Of a DNA stretch of 64,000 bases, positions 19,441 through 28,853 are shown one piece after another. The position numbers and the translations under genes were made by a program. The notes under the pieces were generated by a model. The model was not told the origin of the DNA. It worked only from the letters and a program-made list of their open reading frames with translations, and searched no databases. The stretch's first letter is position 1. Every line of letters begins with the position of its first letter. Source of the DNA: CAIWHR01 sp963846855. Its GTDB lineage: Bacteria; Pseudomonadota; Gammaproteobacteria; Burkholderiales; Casimicrobiaceae. Location: positions 186,001-250,000 of the forward strand of contig CAWJXK010000003.1 in the NCBI GenBank assembly GCA_963846855.1. Reading direction: 5' to 3'.

Positions 19441-20157
19441 TTACGGTAATTCGGCCGACGGCATTCTGGCAAGGATGATGCCGATCTTGCGCGAAAGCCC
19501 CGGCGCCCCGGGGTTGCGCTCGTAGAAACGCGGATTGGGCGCCATCGCCGCGAGCCGCGCGGATTGCTCGGACGAAAGCTGCGCTGCCCCGACGCCGAAG
19601 TACCGGCGCGCCGCCGCTTCCGCGCCGAACACGCCCTCGCCCCACTCGATCACGTTGAGGTAGAGCTCGAAGATCCGCTGCTTCGAAAGCATCGCCTCCA
19701 GCATGACCGTGATCGCCGCCTCCTCTCCCTTGCGCCAGTAGCTCTTCTGCGGTGTCAGGAACAGGTTCTTCGCGAGCTGCTGCGTGATCGTCGAGCCGCC
19801 GGCGACGATGCGGCCGCGCTTCTGGTTCTTCTCCAGCGCGAGCGCGATGCCGTCCCAGTCGAAGCCTTCGTGATCGACGAACCTCGCGTCCTCGGCGGCG
19901 ATCATCGCGCGCTTGAGTGACATCGCGATCCGTGGGTACGGAACGAATTCGTAGCGCAGCGCGACGCTCTTGCGCGTGGCCCGCGCCTCGTCGGCGCGCT
20001 GCGCCATGAACGACGTCTCGCGCGGCGCGTGGCCCGAATACCACGCGATGTGCAGCGCGATCCAGACGGCCCACAGCACGACGATCGCGAGGAGCGCCGC
20101 GACGACGATACCGAATGCCCTGATGGCCTTGCCGGCAGCGGTCGAGGCGCGGGCCAT
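19441..20157 (-). CDS. mtgA: Monofunctional biosynthetic peptidoglycan transglycosylase
   Basis: The product is 238 residues from the ATG at 20157. It polymerises lipid II glycan strands without a transpeptidase domain. One N-terminal membrane anchor is at about residues 10-35. The GT51 motifs are present: AAEDARFVDHEGFDWDGI with the catalytic Glu, GGSTITQQLAKNLFL, RKGEEAAITVMLE and YLNVIEWGEGVFGAE. The start lies 11 bp after the aroE stop, so aroE-mtgA are in one unit, a pairing common in betaproteobacteria. Confidence 0.95.
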   Translation of the reverse strand: MARASTAAGKAIRAFGIVVAALLAIVVLWAVWIALHIAWYSGHAPRETSFMAQRADEARATRKSVALRYEFVPYPRIAMSLKRAMIAAEDARFVDHEGFDWDGIALALEKNQKRGRIVAGGSTITQQLAKNLFLTPQKSYWRKGEEAAITVMLEAMLSKQRIFELYLNVIEWGEGVFGAEAAARRYFGVGAAQLSSEQSARLAAMAPNPRFYERNPGAPGLSRKIGIILARMPSAELP

Positions 20158-20168
20158 CGCAGCGCCGG

Positions 20169-21011
20169 CTAGTCTGCGCGCGGATGTCCGCGCAGCATTT
20201 CGAACATCGACGCCGTGTCCGGCCGTACGCCGCGCCAGATCAGGAAGCTCTCCGCCGCCTGCTCGATCAGCATGCCGAGGCCGTCCGCGGCACGGGCGGC
20301 GCCGCTCTCGCGCGCAAACCGCACGAACGGCGTCGGCGCGTCGGCGCGGGCGTAGACGAGGTCGTAGGCAAAGCTTGCCGCGGCGAATATCGACGCGGGA
20401 CATGGCGGAGGACCCGGCTCCTCGTCGCGCATGCCGAAGCTCGTCGCATTGATCACCACGTCGAACCTCGCGCCGTCGAGATCCCTCGGCGCGACTGCCG
20501 TGATCGGGCCCAGCCGCGCAAAATCGGCGGCGAGCGCCGCCGCCTTCATTGTCGTGCGGTTGGCGAGGACGACCGCGGCCGGCGCGGCGGCGAGAATCGG
20601 CCCGAGGATGCCGTGCGCGGCGCCGCCCGCGCCCAGCACCGCCACGCGCCGGCCGGCGAGGGCGACGCCGCGATTCTCGACGAGATCGTGGACGAGCCCG
20701 GCCCCGTCGGTGTTGTCGGCGTGCCAGTGGTCGCCGACGCGCTTCAACGTGTTCACCGCCTTGGCGAGGCGCGCCCGCTCGCTGCATTCCGTCGCGAGCG
20801 CGAACGCCTCGACCTTGAACGGCACCGTGACGTTGAGACCCTTGCCTCCGGCGCGGGCGAACGCGTCGACAGTGGCCGCGAAGCCGTCCCGCGGCGCCAG
20901 CAGGCGTTCGTAGGTCATCGCCTGGTTCGTGCGGCGCGCGAATTCCGCGTGGATCAGGGGCGACTTCGAATGCGCAACCGGGTTGCCGACGATGGCGTAG
21001 CGATCTGTCAT
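20169..21011 (-). CDS. aroE: Shikimate dehydrogenase
   Basis: The product is 280 residues from MTDRYAIVGNPVAHSKSPLIH. It reduces 3-dehydroshikimate with NADPH in aromatic amino-acid synthesis. The catalytic Lys is in NVTVPFK, the substrate Asp in HADNTDGAG, and the NADP loop is GAGGAAHGIL followed by ANRTTMKAAAL. The stop codon region and the end LRGHPRAD are normal. It lies between the TonB-like gene (10 bp upstream) and mtgA, all minus strand. Confidence 0.96.
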   Translation of the reverse strand: MTDRYAIVGNPVAHSKSPLIHAEFARRTNQAMTYERLLAPRDGFAATVDAFARAGGKGLNVTVPFKVEAFALATECSERARLAKAVNTLKRVGDHWHADNTDGAGLVHDLVENRGVALAGRRVAVLGAGGAAHGILGPILAAAPAAVVLANRTTMKAAALAADFARLGPITAVAPRDLDGARFDVVINATSFGMRDEEPGPPPCPASIFAAASFAYDLVYARADAPTPFVRFARESGAARAADGLGMLIEQAAESFLIWRGVRPDTASMFEMLRGHPRAD

Positions 21012-21021
21012 CCGGTCCCGC

Positions 21022-22206
21022 CTACTCGCTGCGAAGCGTGTCGCCCTTGGTGAACGTCCAGGTCCGTGTGATGTGAAGGATGTCGGTGTCGCGTCTGATG
21101 TCCGGCGGAAACGCCGCATAGGGCGCCGCCATCTCGACGATCTTGACCGCGGCGGCGTCGAGCACACGATGCCCCGACGAACGATTGACCTCGACGCTCT
21201 CGATGTTGCCGTCCGAGCGGATCGAGACGGTGAGGATCAGGCCGCCGTAGAGCTTCTGCTCGCGCGCGGCTTCCGGATAATTGAGGTTGCCGATCCGCTC
21301 CACCTTGAGCCGCCAGTCCTCGACGTAGCGGGCGAACCGATACTCCTCCGCCCGCGCACCGATGAATTTCCGCTTGGGGCGCTTCTGGTAGGCATCCATG
21401 TCCTTCGCGATCTGCGCCTCGAGCCGCATCACCTCGAGCGTGCGCTGCGCCATCTCGGCGGCGGTCGGCACGTCGTCCGTCGGCGGCGCGTCGACCGGCT
21501 TCGGCACGGCCGCGGGCGTGGGCGAGCTCCGGAGTTGAGTGAGGAGCTCCTGCGTCTGCCGCTCGAGCGCGATGGTCTGCTGGGTCGCGACCGAGAGATC
21601 ATTGCTGGGCTCGTCCTTCGGCATGACGGGCAGCGGCGTCTTCGCCCGGCGGTCGGCATCCGTGTTGCCGCCGCCGTCGAGATGGGCCTGCGCGAGGATG
21701 TCCGCCTTGGTCGGCTTGGTGGGCGACTTCGCGTTGACGAGCGCGACCTCGAGCATCGGCCCGCGATCGAACATGTTGGAGAGGTCGATCGCCTTGAACC
21801 TGATCGCGAGCACGACCGCATGGATCGCGATCGAGATGCACAGCGTCCAGACGACGATCCGCCGGTCACGCTCGCCGATGTCCCAGTGCACCATCGGCAG
21901 CGGCGCCGCCGTCGCGGCAGCATCGCCGCGGGATTGCACCAGCAGGTCGGGGGCAATCGATACGACCGGTGCGGCGGACCCCGGGGCCTTCGGTGCCGCG
22001 CGCTTGCGCGTGCGGGTCGCGGTCGAGGTCTTGGGCGGCTTCCTTGCCGCGGTCGTGACAGGCGCGGCCGCGGGCTTCGCCAGCGCGTCGCGCGGAGCGG
22101 TCGTCTTGCGGACTTTCGGCGCACGTGCGGCCGGCGGCGGCGCCGCGGAATCCGGCACAAGCTGCGGGGGCGCAATGGGCTTCGGCGAGGCGGGACGGCG
22201 CGGCAA
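21022..22206 (-). CDS. TonB family (energy transducer-like) protein
   Basis: The product has 394 residues. About 115 residues rich in Pro, Ala and Lys precede a single membrane helix (WTLCISIAIHAVVLAI, about 118-134). A periplasmic linker follows, then a C-terminal TonB domain with LNYPEAAREQKLYGGLILTV and SSGHRVLDAAAVKIVEMAAP. The long basic cytoplasmic N-terminus is longer than in classical TonB. exbB/exbD are not adjacent, so its motor partners must be elsewhere. It sits between an RNase gene and aroE, an arrangement often seen in betaproteobacteria. Confidence 0.88.
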   Translation of the reverse strand: MPRRPASPKPIAPPQLVPDSAAPPPAARAPKVRKTTAPRDALAKPAAAPVTTAARKPPKTSTATRTRKRAAPKAPGSAAPVVSIAPDLLVQSRGDAAATAAPLPMVHWDIGERDRRIVVWTLCISIAIHAVVLAIRFKAIDLSNMFDRGPMLEVALVNAKSPTKPTKADILAQAHLDGGGNTDADRRAKTPLPVMPKDEPSNDLSVATQQTIALERQTQELLTQLRSSPTPAAVPKPVDAPPTDDVPTAAEMAQRTLEVMRLEAQIAKDMDAYQKRPKRKFIGARAEEYRFARYVEDWRLKVERIGNLNYPEAAREQKLYGGLILTVSIRSDGNIESVEVNRSSGHRVLDAAAVKIVEMAAPYAAFPPDIRRDTDILHITRTWTFTKGDTLRSE

Positions 22207-22276
22207 TTCGTGCCTGACGCGTTATGTCAATGTCGTATTGTAGCTTGGGCCGATTCGGCCCGCTCCGCGGCTGGGG

Positions 22277-24121
22277 TCATCGCTGCGCCGGGCCGGCGTA
22301 GCGGCATTCGAGCGTCGCCGCGAGGAGGTCGATGCGGCCGATGGCGACGCGGACGGGATCGCCCGGCGCCTGCGGCGGCAGGTCCGCCAGTTTGACGACC
22401 AGCGGGAGCCGGTGGAGGCGGACCAGGTTCTCCCGAATCACCGAGCCAGAAGTCTCCTCGACCTTCTCCTGCAGCAGCCAGCGCAGGCACCAGTAGTGCT
22501 CCATCCGGTCCTGGAACTCGGCGTAGCCCGAATATGTCGCCTCGAAATCGGCGAGGATGGCGAATAGCTCGGCATCATTGTCGGCGTAGGGTGGCTTCGC
22601 GCCGGCGAGCACGGCGACGAGCTGGCGCTGGTTGACGAGATCGCAGTAGCGGCGCAGCGGCGAGCTCGCCCATAGATAATGCGAGAGCCCCAGTCCCTGG
22701 TGCTCGGCAGGCCGGGTGCTCATCTTCACCTTGCCGTTCGCCTGCGTGCGGTACAGTCCCGCGGCGCGCGCGTCGGCGAGCACCTTCCCCCAGGTACTGT
22801 TGACGAAGATCATGAGCTCGGACACGAGCTTGTCGAGCGGGCTGCCGCGCGGGCGCGGTCGAATGGTGACCCGGCCTTCCGCGGACGCGTTCCAGTCGAC
22901 GTCGAAGTTGTAATCGATGCGGGTGAAGTCGGCCTTGCCGCGCGCGGCGAACAGCGCCTGCGCGAATTGCCAGAGCGCGCGAAGCTCGGGCGTCCACTCG
23001 GGATCGGTTGGCGAAGGCAATTCGTTCGCGAACGCTTCGCCCAGTGTGTCGAGCGAGAGGTTCGCGGCGATCGGAACGCTCTCCATGCGCGTCTCGTGCC
23101 TGACGAGCGACCCGTCCGGGCGCAGCTCGGCGTAGAGCGACAGCGCCGGTACCGACCGTCCTGCGCCGAGCGTGAACGCCGCGATGACCTCGTCGGGCAG
23201 CATCGTGATCTTGCGGCCGGGCATGTAGACGGTCGAAAGCCGGCTGCGGGCGAGCCCGTCGAGCGGCGCGCCGCGCGGAATCGAAAGCGCGGGTGCCGCG
23301 ATGTGGATCCCGATCTCGCGGTTGCCGCTCGCGAGCTCGCGCACCGAGAACGCGTCGTCGATCTCGGTCGTCGTCGCGTCGTCGATCGAGAAGGCGCGGA
23401 TCGGCGCCTGCGGAAGCGACGCGGACGCGGGCAGCGCGCCCCACGGCGCAAATGCCGTCCCCTGCGGAAACGCCTGCGCGAGAAACGCGTCGAAATGGTA
23501 TTCGTGCGACGACGGAATCGCGCCGCAGCGCGCCAGCAGCGCCAGCGGATTGGTCTGCTGCGCGTCGCACGCTGCCATCAGCGCCTTCCACTCCAGCGAT
23601 GCCTTGTCGGGCTTGTGCAGCAGCATCGGGAGCTTCGCGCGGAGCGCGTCGGGGAGGTGGTTCGCGGCGAGGTCGTCGCACCACGTCGCGACTTCGGCCG
23701 CCTCGCGCTTCTTGCGCTCGACCGACGCCAGCGCGGCCTTCAGCGCGTCGGGAGGCGCCTTGCGGTAGCGTCCCTTGCCTCGCTTGTAGAAATACATCGG
23801 CGCCGTCGCCAGCGTGAGCGCCACGGCGGCCGCTTCGGGCGCCGCCGGAGCGCGTCCGAAATATTCCTTCGCAAGCTCGTCGAATCCGAATTCGTCCTCG
23901 GATGACACTTCCCAGAGAAAATTCGGATCGAGCTCGCCCGCGAGCTGCTGCGCGTCGGCGTTGAGCGCCGCCGGCGACGGCTCGGCAAAGCGCAGCAGCA
24001 CGGCCGACGCCTTGATCTTGAGGCGCTTGCCGGAGGCCGCCTCGACCTGCAGCGACGTGTCGTTGTCGGCGAGGACGGTGCCGGCCTTGAGCTGGCCGTC
24101 GTCCTCGAAAAAGACGTGCAT
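22277..24121 (-). CDS. RNB-domain ribonuclease (RNase II/R family)
   Basis: The product has 614 residues. The catalytic RNB motif is AFSIDDATTTEIDDAFSV (about residues 230-247), with the acidic residues that bind Mg; further family motifs are RSRLSTVYMPGRKITMLP and SPLRRYCDLVNQRQL. The N-terminus (MHVFFEDDGQLKAGTV) lacks the two cold-shock domains of canonical RNase II, and the C-terminal S1 part is reduced. This is a betaproteobacterial variant of the 3'-5' exoribonuclease family. It may be co-transcribed with the TonB-like gene 70 bp downstream. Confidence 0.9.
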   Translation of the reverse strand: MHVFFEDDGQLKAGTVLADNDTSLQVEAASGKRLKIKASAVLLRFAEPSPAALNADAQQLAGELDPNFLWEVSSEDEFGFDELAKEYFGRAPAAPEAAAVALTLATAPMYFYKRGKGRYRKAPPDALKAALASVERKKREAAEVATWCDDLAANHLPDALRAKLPMLLHKPDKASLEWKALMAACDAQQTNPLALLARCGAIPSSHEYHFDAFLAQAFPQGTAFAPWGALPASASLPQAPIRAFSIDDATTTEIDDAFSVRELASGNREIGIHIAAPALSIPRGAPLDGLARSRLSTVYMPGRKITMLPDEVIAAFTLGAGRSVPALSLYAELRPDGSLVRHETRMESVPIAANLSLDTLGEAFANELPSPTDPEWTPELRALWQFAQALFAARGKADFTRIDYNFDVDWNASAEGRVTIRPRPRGSPLDKLVSELMIFVNSTWGKVLADARAAGLYRTQANGKVKMSTRPAEHQGLGLSHYLWASSPLRRYCDLVNQRQLVAVLAGAKPPYADNDAELFAILADFEATYSGYAEFQDRMEHYWCLRWLLQEKVEETSGSVIRENLVRLHRLPLVVKLADLPPQAPGDPVRVAIGRIDLLAATLECRYAGPAQR

Positions 24122-24224
24122 GGGGGGTCACTCGCGGTGCGGCCGCAGGGCGGCCGTTCGGGGCCCGGATTATAGCCTGCCGATGCGGTAGACTTCGCGT
24201 CCCCGACGACGCAGCGCGTTCGAC

Positions 24225-25241
24225 ATGGACACCGACAAGATGGACTACCTGCCACTGGGCGACAGCGGACTTCGCGTTTCGCCGCTGTGCCTCGGCACGA
24301 TGATGTTCGGCGATCGCACCGACGCCGCGGAAGCTCAGCGGATCGTCGACGCGGCATTCGATGCCGGCGTCAACTTCATCGACACTGCCGACGCCTATTC
24401 GACCGGGACCTCCGAGAAGATCGTCGGCGCCGCGATAAAGGCGAACCGGCAGCGCTGGATCCTGGCGACGAAGGTCGGCAACGTCATGACCGCAAAGCCG
24501 CACGACGGCGGGCTCTCGCGACGCTGGGTGCTGCGGGCCTGCGACGACAGCCTCGCGCGCCTTTCGACCGATTACATCGACGTCTATTATCTGCACAAGG
24601 ACGATCCCGACACGCCGATCGCGGAGACGGTCGGCGTGATCGGCGATCTCATCCGCGGCGGCAAGATCCGCTATTTCGGCGTGTCGAACTATCGCGGCTG
24701 GCGCATCGCCGAAGTCGTCGCCGAATGCGAGGCGCAGGGCGTTCCCCTGCCCGTCGTCTGCCAGCCGTACTACAACCTGCTCAACCGGCAGCCGGAGGTC
24801 GAGATCCTGCCCGCCTGCGACCACTACGGGCTCGGCGTCGCGCCGTACTCGCCGATCGCGCGCGGCGTGCTGACCGGGAAATACGCTTCCAATGCGCTGC
24901 CCGAGGGATCGCGCGCGCAACGCCGCGACGCGCGGATGATGGAGACCGAGTTCCGGGAGGAATCACTGAGAATCGCACAGACGCTGAAGGCGCACGCGCA
25001 GAAGACGGGCCGCACGCTGACCCAGTTCGCGCTCGCGTGGCTGTGGGCCAACGAGATCGTGACGTCGGTAATCGCGGGGCCGCGCACGACCGAACAATGG
25101 AACGACTACGTCGCAGCGCTCGGCACGCGCTGGAGCGATGACGACGAGGCGCTGGTCGATTCGCTGGTCAAGCCCGGCCACGCGTCGACGCACGGCTACA
25201 ACGACCCGCAGTACCCGTTCTTCGGAAGAATCACAGCCTAG
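24225..25241 (+). CDS. Aldo/keto reductase
   Basis: The product has 338 residues; MDYLPLGDSGL at 24240 is an alternative start. The TIM-barrel NADPH-dependent oxidoreductase has the catalytic Asp/Tyr in FIDTADAYSTGTSE, the Lys in WILATKVGN and the His in DVYYLHKDDPD. The C-terminal NADP-binding IAGPRTTEQWNDYV is present. It resembles the YajO/Tas-like (AKR11/12) branch; the substrate is unknown. The gene is divergent from the RNB nuclease across a 103-bp gap, and its stop overlaps the convergent 5'-nucleotidase by 4 bp. Confidence 0.92.
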   Translation: MDTDKMDYLPLGDSGLRVSPLCLGTMMFGDRTDAAEAQRIVDAAFDAGVNFIDTADAYSTGTSEKIVGAAIKANRQRWILATKVGNVMTAKPHDGGLSRRWVLRACDDSLARLSTDYIDVYYLHKDDPDTPIAETVGVIGDLIRGGKIRYFGVSNYRGWRIAEVVAECEAQGVPLPVVCQPYYNLLNRQPEVEILPACDHYGLGVAPYSPIARGVLTGKYASNALPEGSRAQRRDARMMETEFREESLRIAQTLKAHAQKTGRTLTQFALAWLWANEIVTSVIAGPRTTEQWNDYVAALGTRWSDDDEALVDSLVKPGHASTHGYNDPQYPFFGRITA

Positions 25242-26134
25242 TTGTTCGCGATGCCGTGCGGGACGTGTCCCGCCGCGACATGCAAGAGCGCCGAGTCGAC
25301 GTGCGTGCGCTGGTCGTCGAAGAAGATGTCGGCGCGGAACGCGCGCAGGAACTCGCCCTTGTCGAGCCCGCCGAGGAACAGCGCCTCGTCGATCCGGATG
25401 TTCCATGCGCGGAGCGTGCGGATCACGCGCTCGTGCGCCGGGGCGCTGCGCGCCGTGACGAGCGCGGTGCGGATCGGGCCGGCGTCCTCGGGAAAATCGG
25501 CCTGGATTCGATGCAGTCCGGCGAGGAAATCCTTGAACGGCCCGCCGGACAGCGGCTCCTTCGCCGAATCCGATTCGCTCTGAGAGAACGCCGCCAAGCC
25601 CTGCTCCTGAAACACGCGCTCGGCTTCGTCGGAGAACAGCACCGCGTCGCCGTCGAAGGCGATGCGCAGCTCCTCGGTTTCGTTCGCGCCGACCGCGCTC
25701 GGGAAGATCGTCGCCGCAGCGTGGCCTTCCTCGAGCGCGCGGCGGACGTCGCCCTGATCGGCGGAGAGAAAGAGATGAGCGCCGAACGCGGGCACGTAGC
25801 GCGAGGTTGCCTCGCCCTTGGTGAAGACCGCGCGCGTGATGTCGAGGCCGTAGTGCTTGATCGCGTTGAATACGCGGAGCCCCGTGTCGGCCGAATTGCG
25901 CGACAGCAGGATCACCTCGACGTACTGCTTGTCGGGGCGGTTGAGGCGCAGCAGCTTCTTCACGAGCACGAAGGCCGGGCCCGGCGCGAGCAGCTCGTCC
26001 TCGTGCTCGACCTGATAGCGGTGGTACGCGGCCACACCCGCCTCGGTGTAGACCCGGTGGCTCTCGGCAAGGTCGAACAGCGCCCGCGACGAGATCGCGA
26101 CGACGAGCTTGTCCGCGAGCGTGGGCTTCGCCAT
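25238..26134 (-). CDS. 5'-nucleotidase (cytosolic NT5C1-like family)
   Basis: The product has 298 residues. It matches the bacterial proteins of family PF06189, related to animal cytosolic 5'-nucleotidase I. Characteristic stretches are LVVAISSRALFDL with VYTEAGVAAYHRYQ, then VILLSRNSADTGLRVFNAI, IAFDGDAVLFSDEAE and EALFLGGLDKGEFLRAF. These enzymes dephosphorylate nucleoside monophosphates; specificity cannot be read. It overlaps the end of the aldo/keto reductase gene by 4 bp, tail to tail. Confidence 0.9.
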   Translation of the reverse strand: MAKPTLADKLVVAISSRALFDLAESHRVYTEAGVAAYHRYQVEHEDELLAPGPAFVLVKKLLRLNRPDKQYVEVILLSRNSADTGLRVFNAIKHYGLDITRAVFTKGEATSRYVPAFGAHLFLSADQGDVRRALEEGHAAATIFPSAVGANETEELRIAFDGDAVLFSDEAERVFQEQGLAAFSQSESDSAKEPLSGGPFKDFLAGLHRIQADFPEDAGPIRTALVTARSAPAHERVIRTLRAWNIRIDEALFLGGLDKGEFLRAFRADIFFDDQRTHVDSALLHVAAGHVPHGIANN

Positions 26135-26198
26135 GCGCGAAGTATACTGCCGGCGCGCCGCGAGGCGCCGTGCGGTCGCGGCGCGCCTCGCCTTCGCG

Positions 26199-27470
26199 TT
26201 ACGCTGCGCGCTTCAGGCCATCGCCGATCTCGGCGAACACCGCGCGGACTTCCTCCACCGCCCAGTCGATTGCGCTGCGCTCGATGTTGAGCGGCGGCGC
26301 GAAGCGTATGACCGTGCCGTGCGTGTCCTTCGAGAGAATTCCGCGAGCGAGCAGGCGGTCGACGACCGCACGCGCCGTGATGCGCTCGCGGTCCACCTCG
26401 ATCCCGATGAAAAGCCCCTTGCCGCGGACGTCCTTGATGAGCGGGCTCTTGATCGTCGCGAGCCGCGCGAGCAGATGCGCGCCCTCGATCGCCGACCGCT
26501 CGACCAGCTTCTCGTCATGGATGACGTCGAGCGCCGTCAGCGCAACCGCAGCCGCCAGCGGGTTCCCGCCGAACGTGCTGCCATGATCGCCGGGCGCGAA
26601 CACGCGCATCACCGCGTCGGTCGCGACGAACGCGGAAATGGGAAGCAGCCCTCCCCCCAGCGCCTTGCCGAGGATCACGCCGTCGGGGCGCACGCCGTCA
26701 TGTTCGCAGGCGAGGAATTTTCCGGTGCGGCCGAGGCCGGTCTGGATCTCGTCGCAGACGAGGAGCACGTTGCGCTCGCGACAGATGCGCGCGCATTGCG
26801 CGAGATAGCCGGCCGGCGGCACGATGATCCCGCCCTCGCCCTGGATCGGCTCGACCAGGAACGCCGCGGTGTTGGGACCGATCGCGCGGGCGAGCGCAGC
26901 CGCGTCGCCATAGGGAATGGCCTTGAACCCCGGCGCGAACGGGCCGAAACCGTCGCGGTATTGCGGCTCGGACGAAAACCCGACGATGGTGATCGAGCGG
27001 CCGTGAAAATTGCTGCGGCAGACGATGACCTCGGCCTTGTCCGCGGGGATGCCCTTGACCTGGTAGCCCCACTTGCGCACGGTCTTCAGCGCCGTCTCGA
27101 CTGCCTCGGCGCCACCACTCGACGGAATCACGCGATCGAGCCCGGTCAGGTGCGCGAGGCGCTCGAAGAGGCGCGGCAGGATCGGGTTATGGAACGCGCG
27201 CGACGTGACCGCGAGCTTTTGCGCCTGCTCGATCAGCGTGGCGACGATGCGCGGGTGCGCGTGGCCGCAGCTGACCGCCGAGTAGGCGCTCATCATGTCG
27301 AGGTAGCGTTTGCCGTGCTCGTCCCACAGCCACGAGCCCTCGCCCCGCGTCAGCACGACGGGCAGGGGATCGTAATTCGGGGCCGCGTAGCGGCGCTCGA
27401 GCGCAATCGAGGGGTCCACGCCGGCGACGCCGGAAGCCGGCGCGACGCCGGCAGCGAAACGCATATCCAT
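26199..27470 (-). CDS. rocD: Ornithine--oxo-acid transaminase
   Basis: The product has 423 residues, a class III PLP aminotransferase. It transfers the delta-amino group of ornithine to 2-oxoglutarate, giving glutamate semialdehyde for proline or glutamate. Diagnostic segments are LDMMSAYSAVSCGHAHPRI, NSGGAEAVETALK-like SSGGAEAVETALK, the PLP-binding DEIQTGLGRTGK, the Lys motif GKALGGGLLPISA and HGSTFGGNPLA. The match to ornithine aminotransferase is strong, though other class III members cannot be fully excluded. A hairpin lies in its upstream region. Confidence 0.93.
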   Translation of the reverse strand: MDMRFAAGVAPASGVAGVDPSIALERRYAAPNYDPLPVVLTRGEGSWLWDEHGKRYLDMMSAYSAVSCGHAHPRIVATLIEQAQKLAVTSRAFHNPILPRLFERLAHLTGLDRVIPSSGGAEAVETALKTVRKWGYQVKGIPADKAEVIVCRSNFHGRSITIVGFSSEPQYRDGFGPFAPGFKAIPYGDAAALARAIGPNTAAFLVEPIQGEGGIIVPPAGYLAQCARICRERNVLLVCDEIQTGLGRTGKFLACEHDGVRPDGVILGKALGGGLLPISAFVATDAVMRVFAPGDHGSTFGGNPLAAAVALTALDVIHDEKLVERSAIEGAHLLARLATIKSPLIKDVRGKGLFIGIEVDRERITARAVVDRLLARGILSKDTHGTVIRFAPPLNIERSAIDWAVEEVRAVFAEIGDGLKRAA

Positions 27471-27526
27471 TGCCGATGCTCCTTGTGAGAGTCGGGCCCG
27501 GAGCAGTTGCCGAAGCGGGCCTCGAA

Positions 27527-27565
27527 GTCCGACGCCCGGCTCGTGGCCGGCGTCGGACCGGTTTT
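27527..27565 (+). terminator. Hairpin with short T-run upstream of rocD
   Basis: GTCCGACGCC (27527-27536) pairs with GGCGTCGGAC (27549-27558), and the inner CGGC/GCC pairs extend it with a bulge; GTTTT follows on the plus strand. No plus-strand gene ends here, so it may be bidirectional, regulatory or incidental. The rest of the 27471-27691 gap shows no gene. Confidence 0.35.
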
Positions 27566-27691
27566 CCGGATCAACGGAAAAAGGCGCGATTATGCCGCCA
27601 AATCATGGGCCTAGTCTACCCCGGATCGTCCGCTGGGGCGAGCTGCGGTGCAGCAAGGGGGCCGACGGCCTCGCCGCGGGCCTTCAAGGTC

Positions 27692-28162
27692 CTACCTGGC
27701 GGTCGACGTGCAGTTGCCGACACGCGTCCCGGAGTACTCCATCGATATCTCCATCGGCTGGCCCTCCATCTTGCCGGCCATTCGCATCGTCCCCTGGTAA
27801 CCGCTGCCGCCCGTCGTCGATTCGCCGGTCGCCACGTAATCATCCTTCCCCTTCTTGCACTCCATCCGGTAGGTGAACTTGTTGCCGACACGCTTGGTGT
27901 CGACGACCGTGCAGCCGTCGTTCTTCGGAATGGTTCCGGCGTCGTTGCCCTTCTCGACGCAGACGCGGCGCGTCTGCGGCGGCATCGCCATCGGCATCCC
28001 GGGCATTACCATCTTCGAAGTGACGTCCCACAGCTCGTCCTTGCCCTGCGGGTCGGCCTTGCCCCCGACCTGGGCCGCTGCCGATCCGCAGGCGAGCGTC
28101 GCGAAGGTGACCACGAGGATGGCGCGCGCCACCGGCGCAACAGCGAAAGGCCTTCTGTTCAT
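27692..28162 (-). CDS. DUF3617 family exported protein
   Basis: The product is 156 residues from MNRRPFAVAPVARAIL. A Sec-type signal peptide ends near residue 28 (ACGSAAAQ). The mature part has the DUF3617 pattern: DELWDVTSKMVMPGMP, then QTRRVCVEKG, CTVVDTKRVGNKFTYRMEC and a short metal-like MxGMxMxMP stretch. Predicted periplasmic; function unknown. It stands alone between rocD and the YqiA-like esterase. Confidence 0.85.
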   Translation of the reverse strand: MNRRPFAVAPVARAILVVTFATLACGSAAAQVGGKADPQGKDELWDVTSKMVMPGMPMAMPPQTRRVCVEKGNDAGTIPKNDGCTVVDTKRVGNKFTYRMECKKGKDDYVATGESTTGGSGYQGTMRMAGKMEGQPMEISMEYSGTRVGNCTSTAR

Positions 28163-28241
28163 GTCTTCTCCCTGGCTGCCGTCGCAGGATGCGCGGTCAG
28201 CATCAATTCTAGCCGGACCTTGACCGTACGTGCGACGCGCC

Positions 28242-28853
28242 TCACGCGCCGGCGCACCCCGCGAACCGCAACACTGCCGGAATCTCGTCCGCGAAATCAG
28301 TCCAGCCGTGATCGCCGCCGCCGAGGACAAACTGCCATGCGCCGGCGTAGTACTCGATGGCGTCGCGCCACGGAAGCACCTCGTCGCCCGAGCGCAGCAG
28401 CAGCAGGTAGCGTTCGGGCCGGGTGATGTGCGGCACACGCAGCGATCGCAACGCTTCAAAATGCGCATCGGTCACTTCGAACGCTTCGCCGCTGTGGAGA
28501 TTCGTCTGCGTTCCGGCGTGGGGCCGGAGATCGTCCCAGGGGCGTATCGTCGGATTGATGACGGCCGCGCGCGCGCCGAAACGCTCGGCGAGATGCGTCG
28601 CGTAGAAGCCGCCGAGCGAGCTGCCGATCAGCGTCAACTGGCGTACGGGATCGCACCCCGCCAGCATGCGCACAACCCACGCGGCAACGCTCTCGACCGC
28701 CGCGGCAGGATCGAACGGAAGATCGGGGATGTGCAGGACCGGGCGCGCGGTCTCGGGCAGCGCTTCGACCGCGCGCACGAAAAGCTGCGCCTTCACGCTG
28801 CGCGACGACGAGCGGAATCCGTGCAGGTAGACCAGCGTGTGAGTCGCCGTCAC
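28242..28853 (-). CDS. YqiA/UPF0227-like alpha/beta hydrolase
   Basis: The product is 203 residues from a GTG start at 28853 that overlaps the mpl stop by 4 nt (GTGA). The fold begins TLVYLHGFRSSSRSVKAQ, has the nucleophile elbow LIGSSLGGFYATHLAE and a C-terminal GGDHGWTDFADEIPA with the catalytic His. This is the esterase family of E. coli YqiA. The coupling to mpl is seen in other betaproteobacteria. The natural substrate is not known. Confidence 0.88.
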   Translation of the reverse strand: MTATHTLVYLHGFRSSSRSVKAQLFVRAVEALPETARPVLHIPDLPFDPAAAVESVAAWVVRMLAGCDPVRQLTLIGSSLGGFYATHLAERFGARAAVINPTIRPWDDLRPHAGTQTNLHSGEAFEVTDAHFEALRSLRVPHITRPERYLLLLRSGDEVLPWRDAIEYYAGAWQFVLGGGDHGWTDFADEIPAVLRFAGCAGA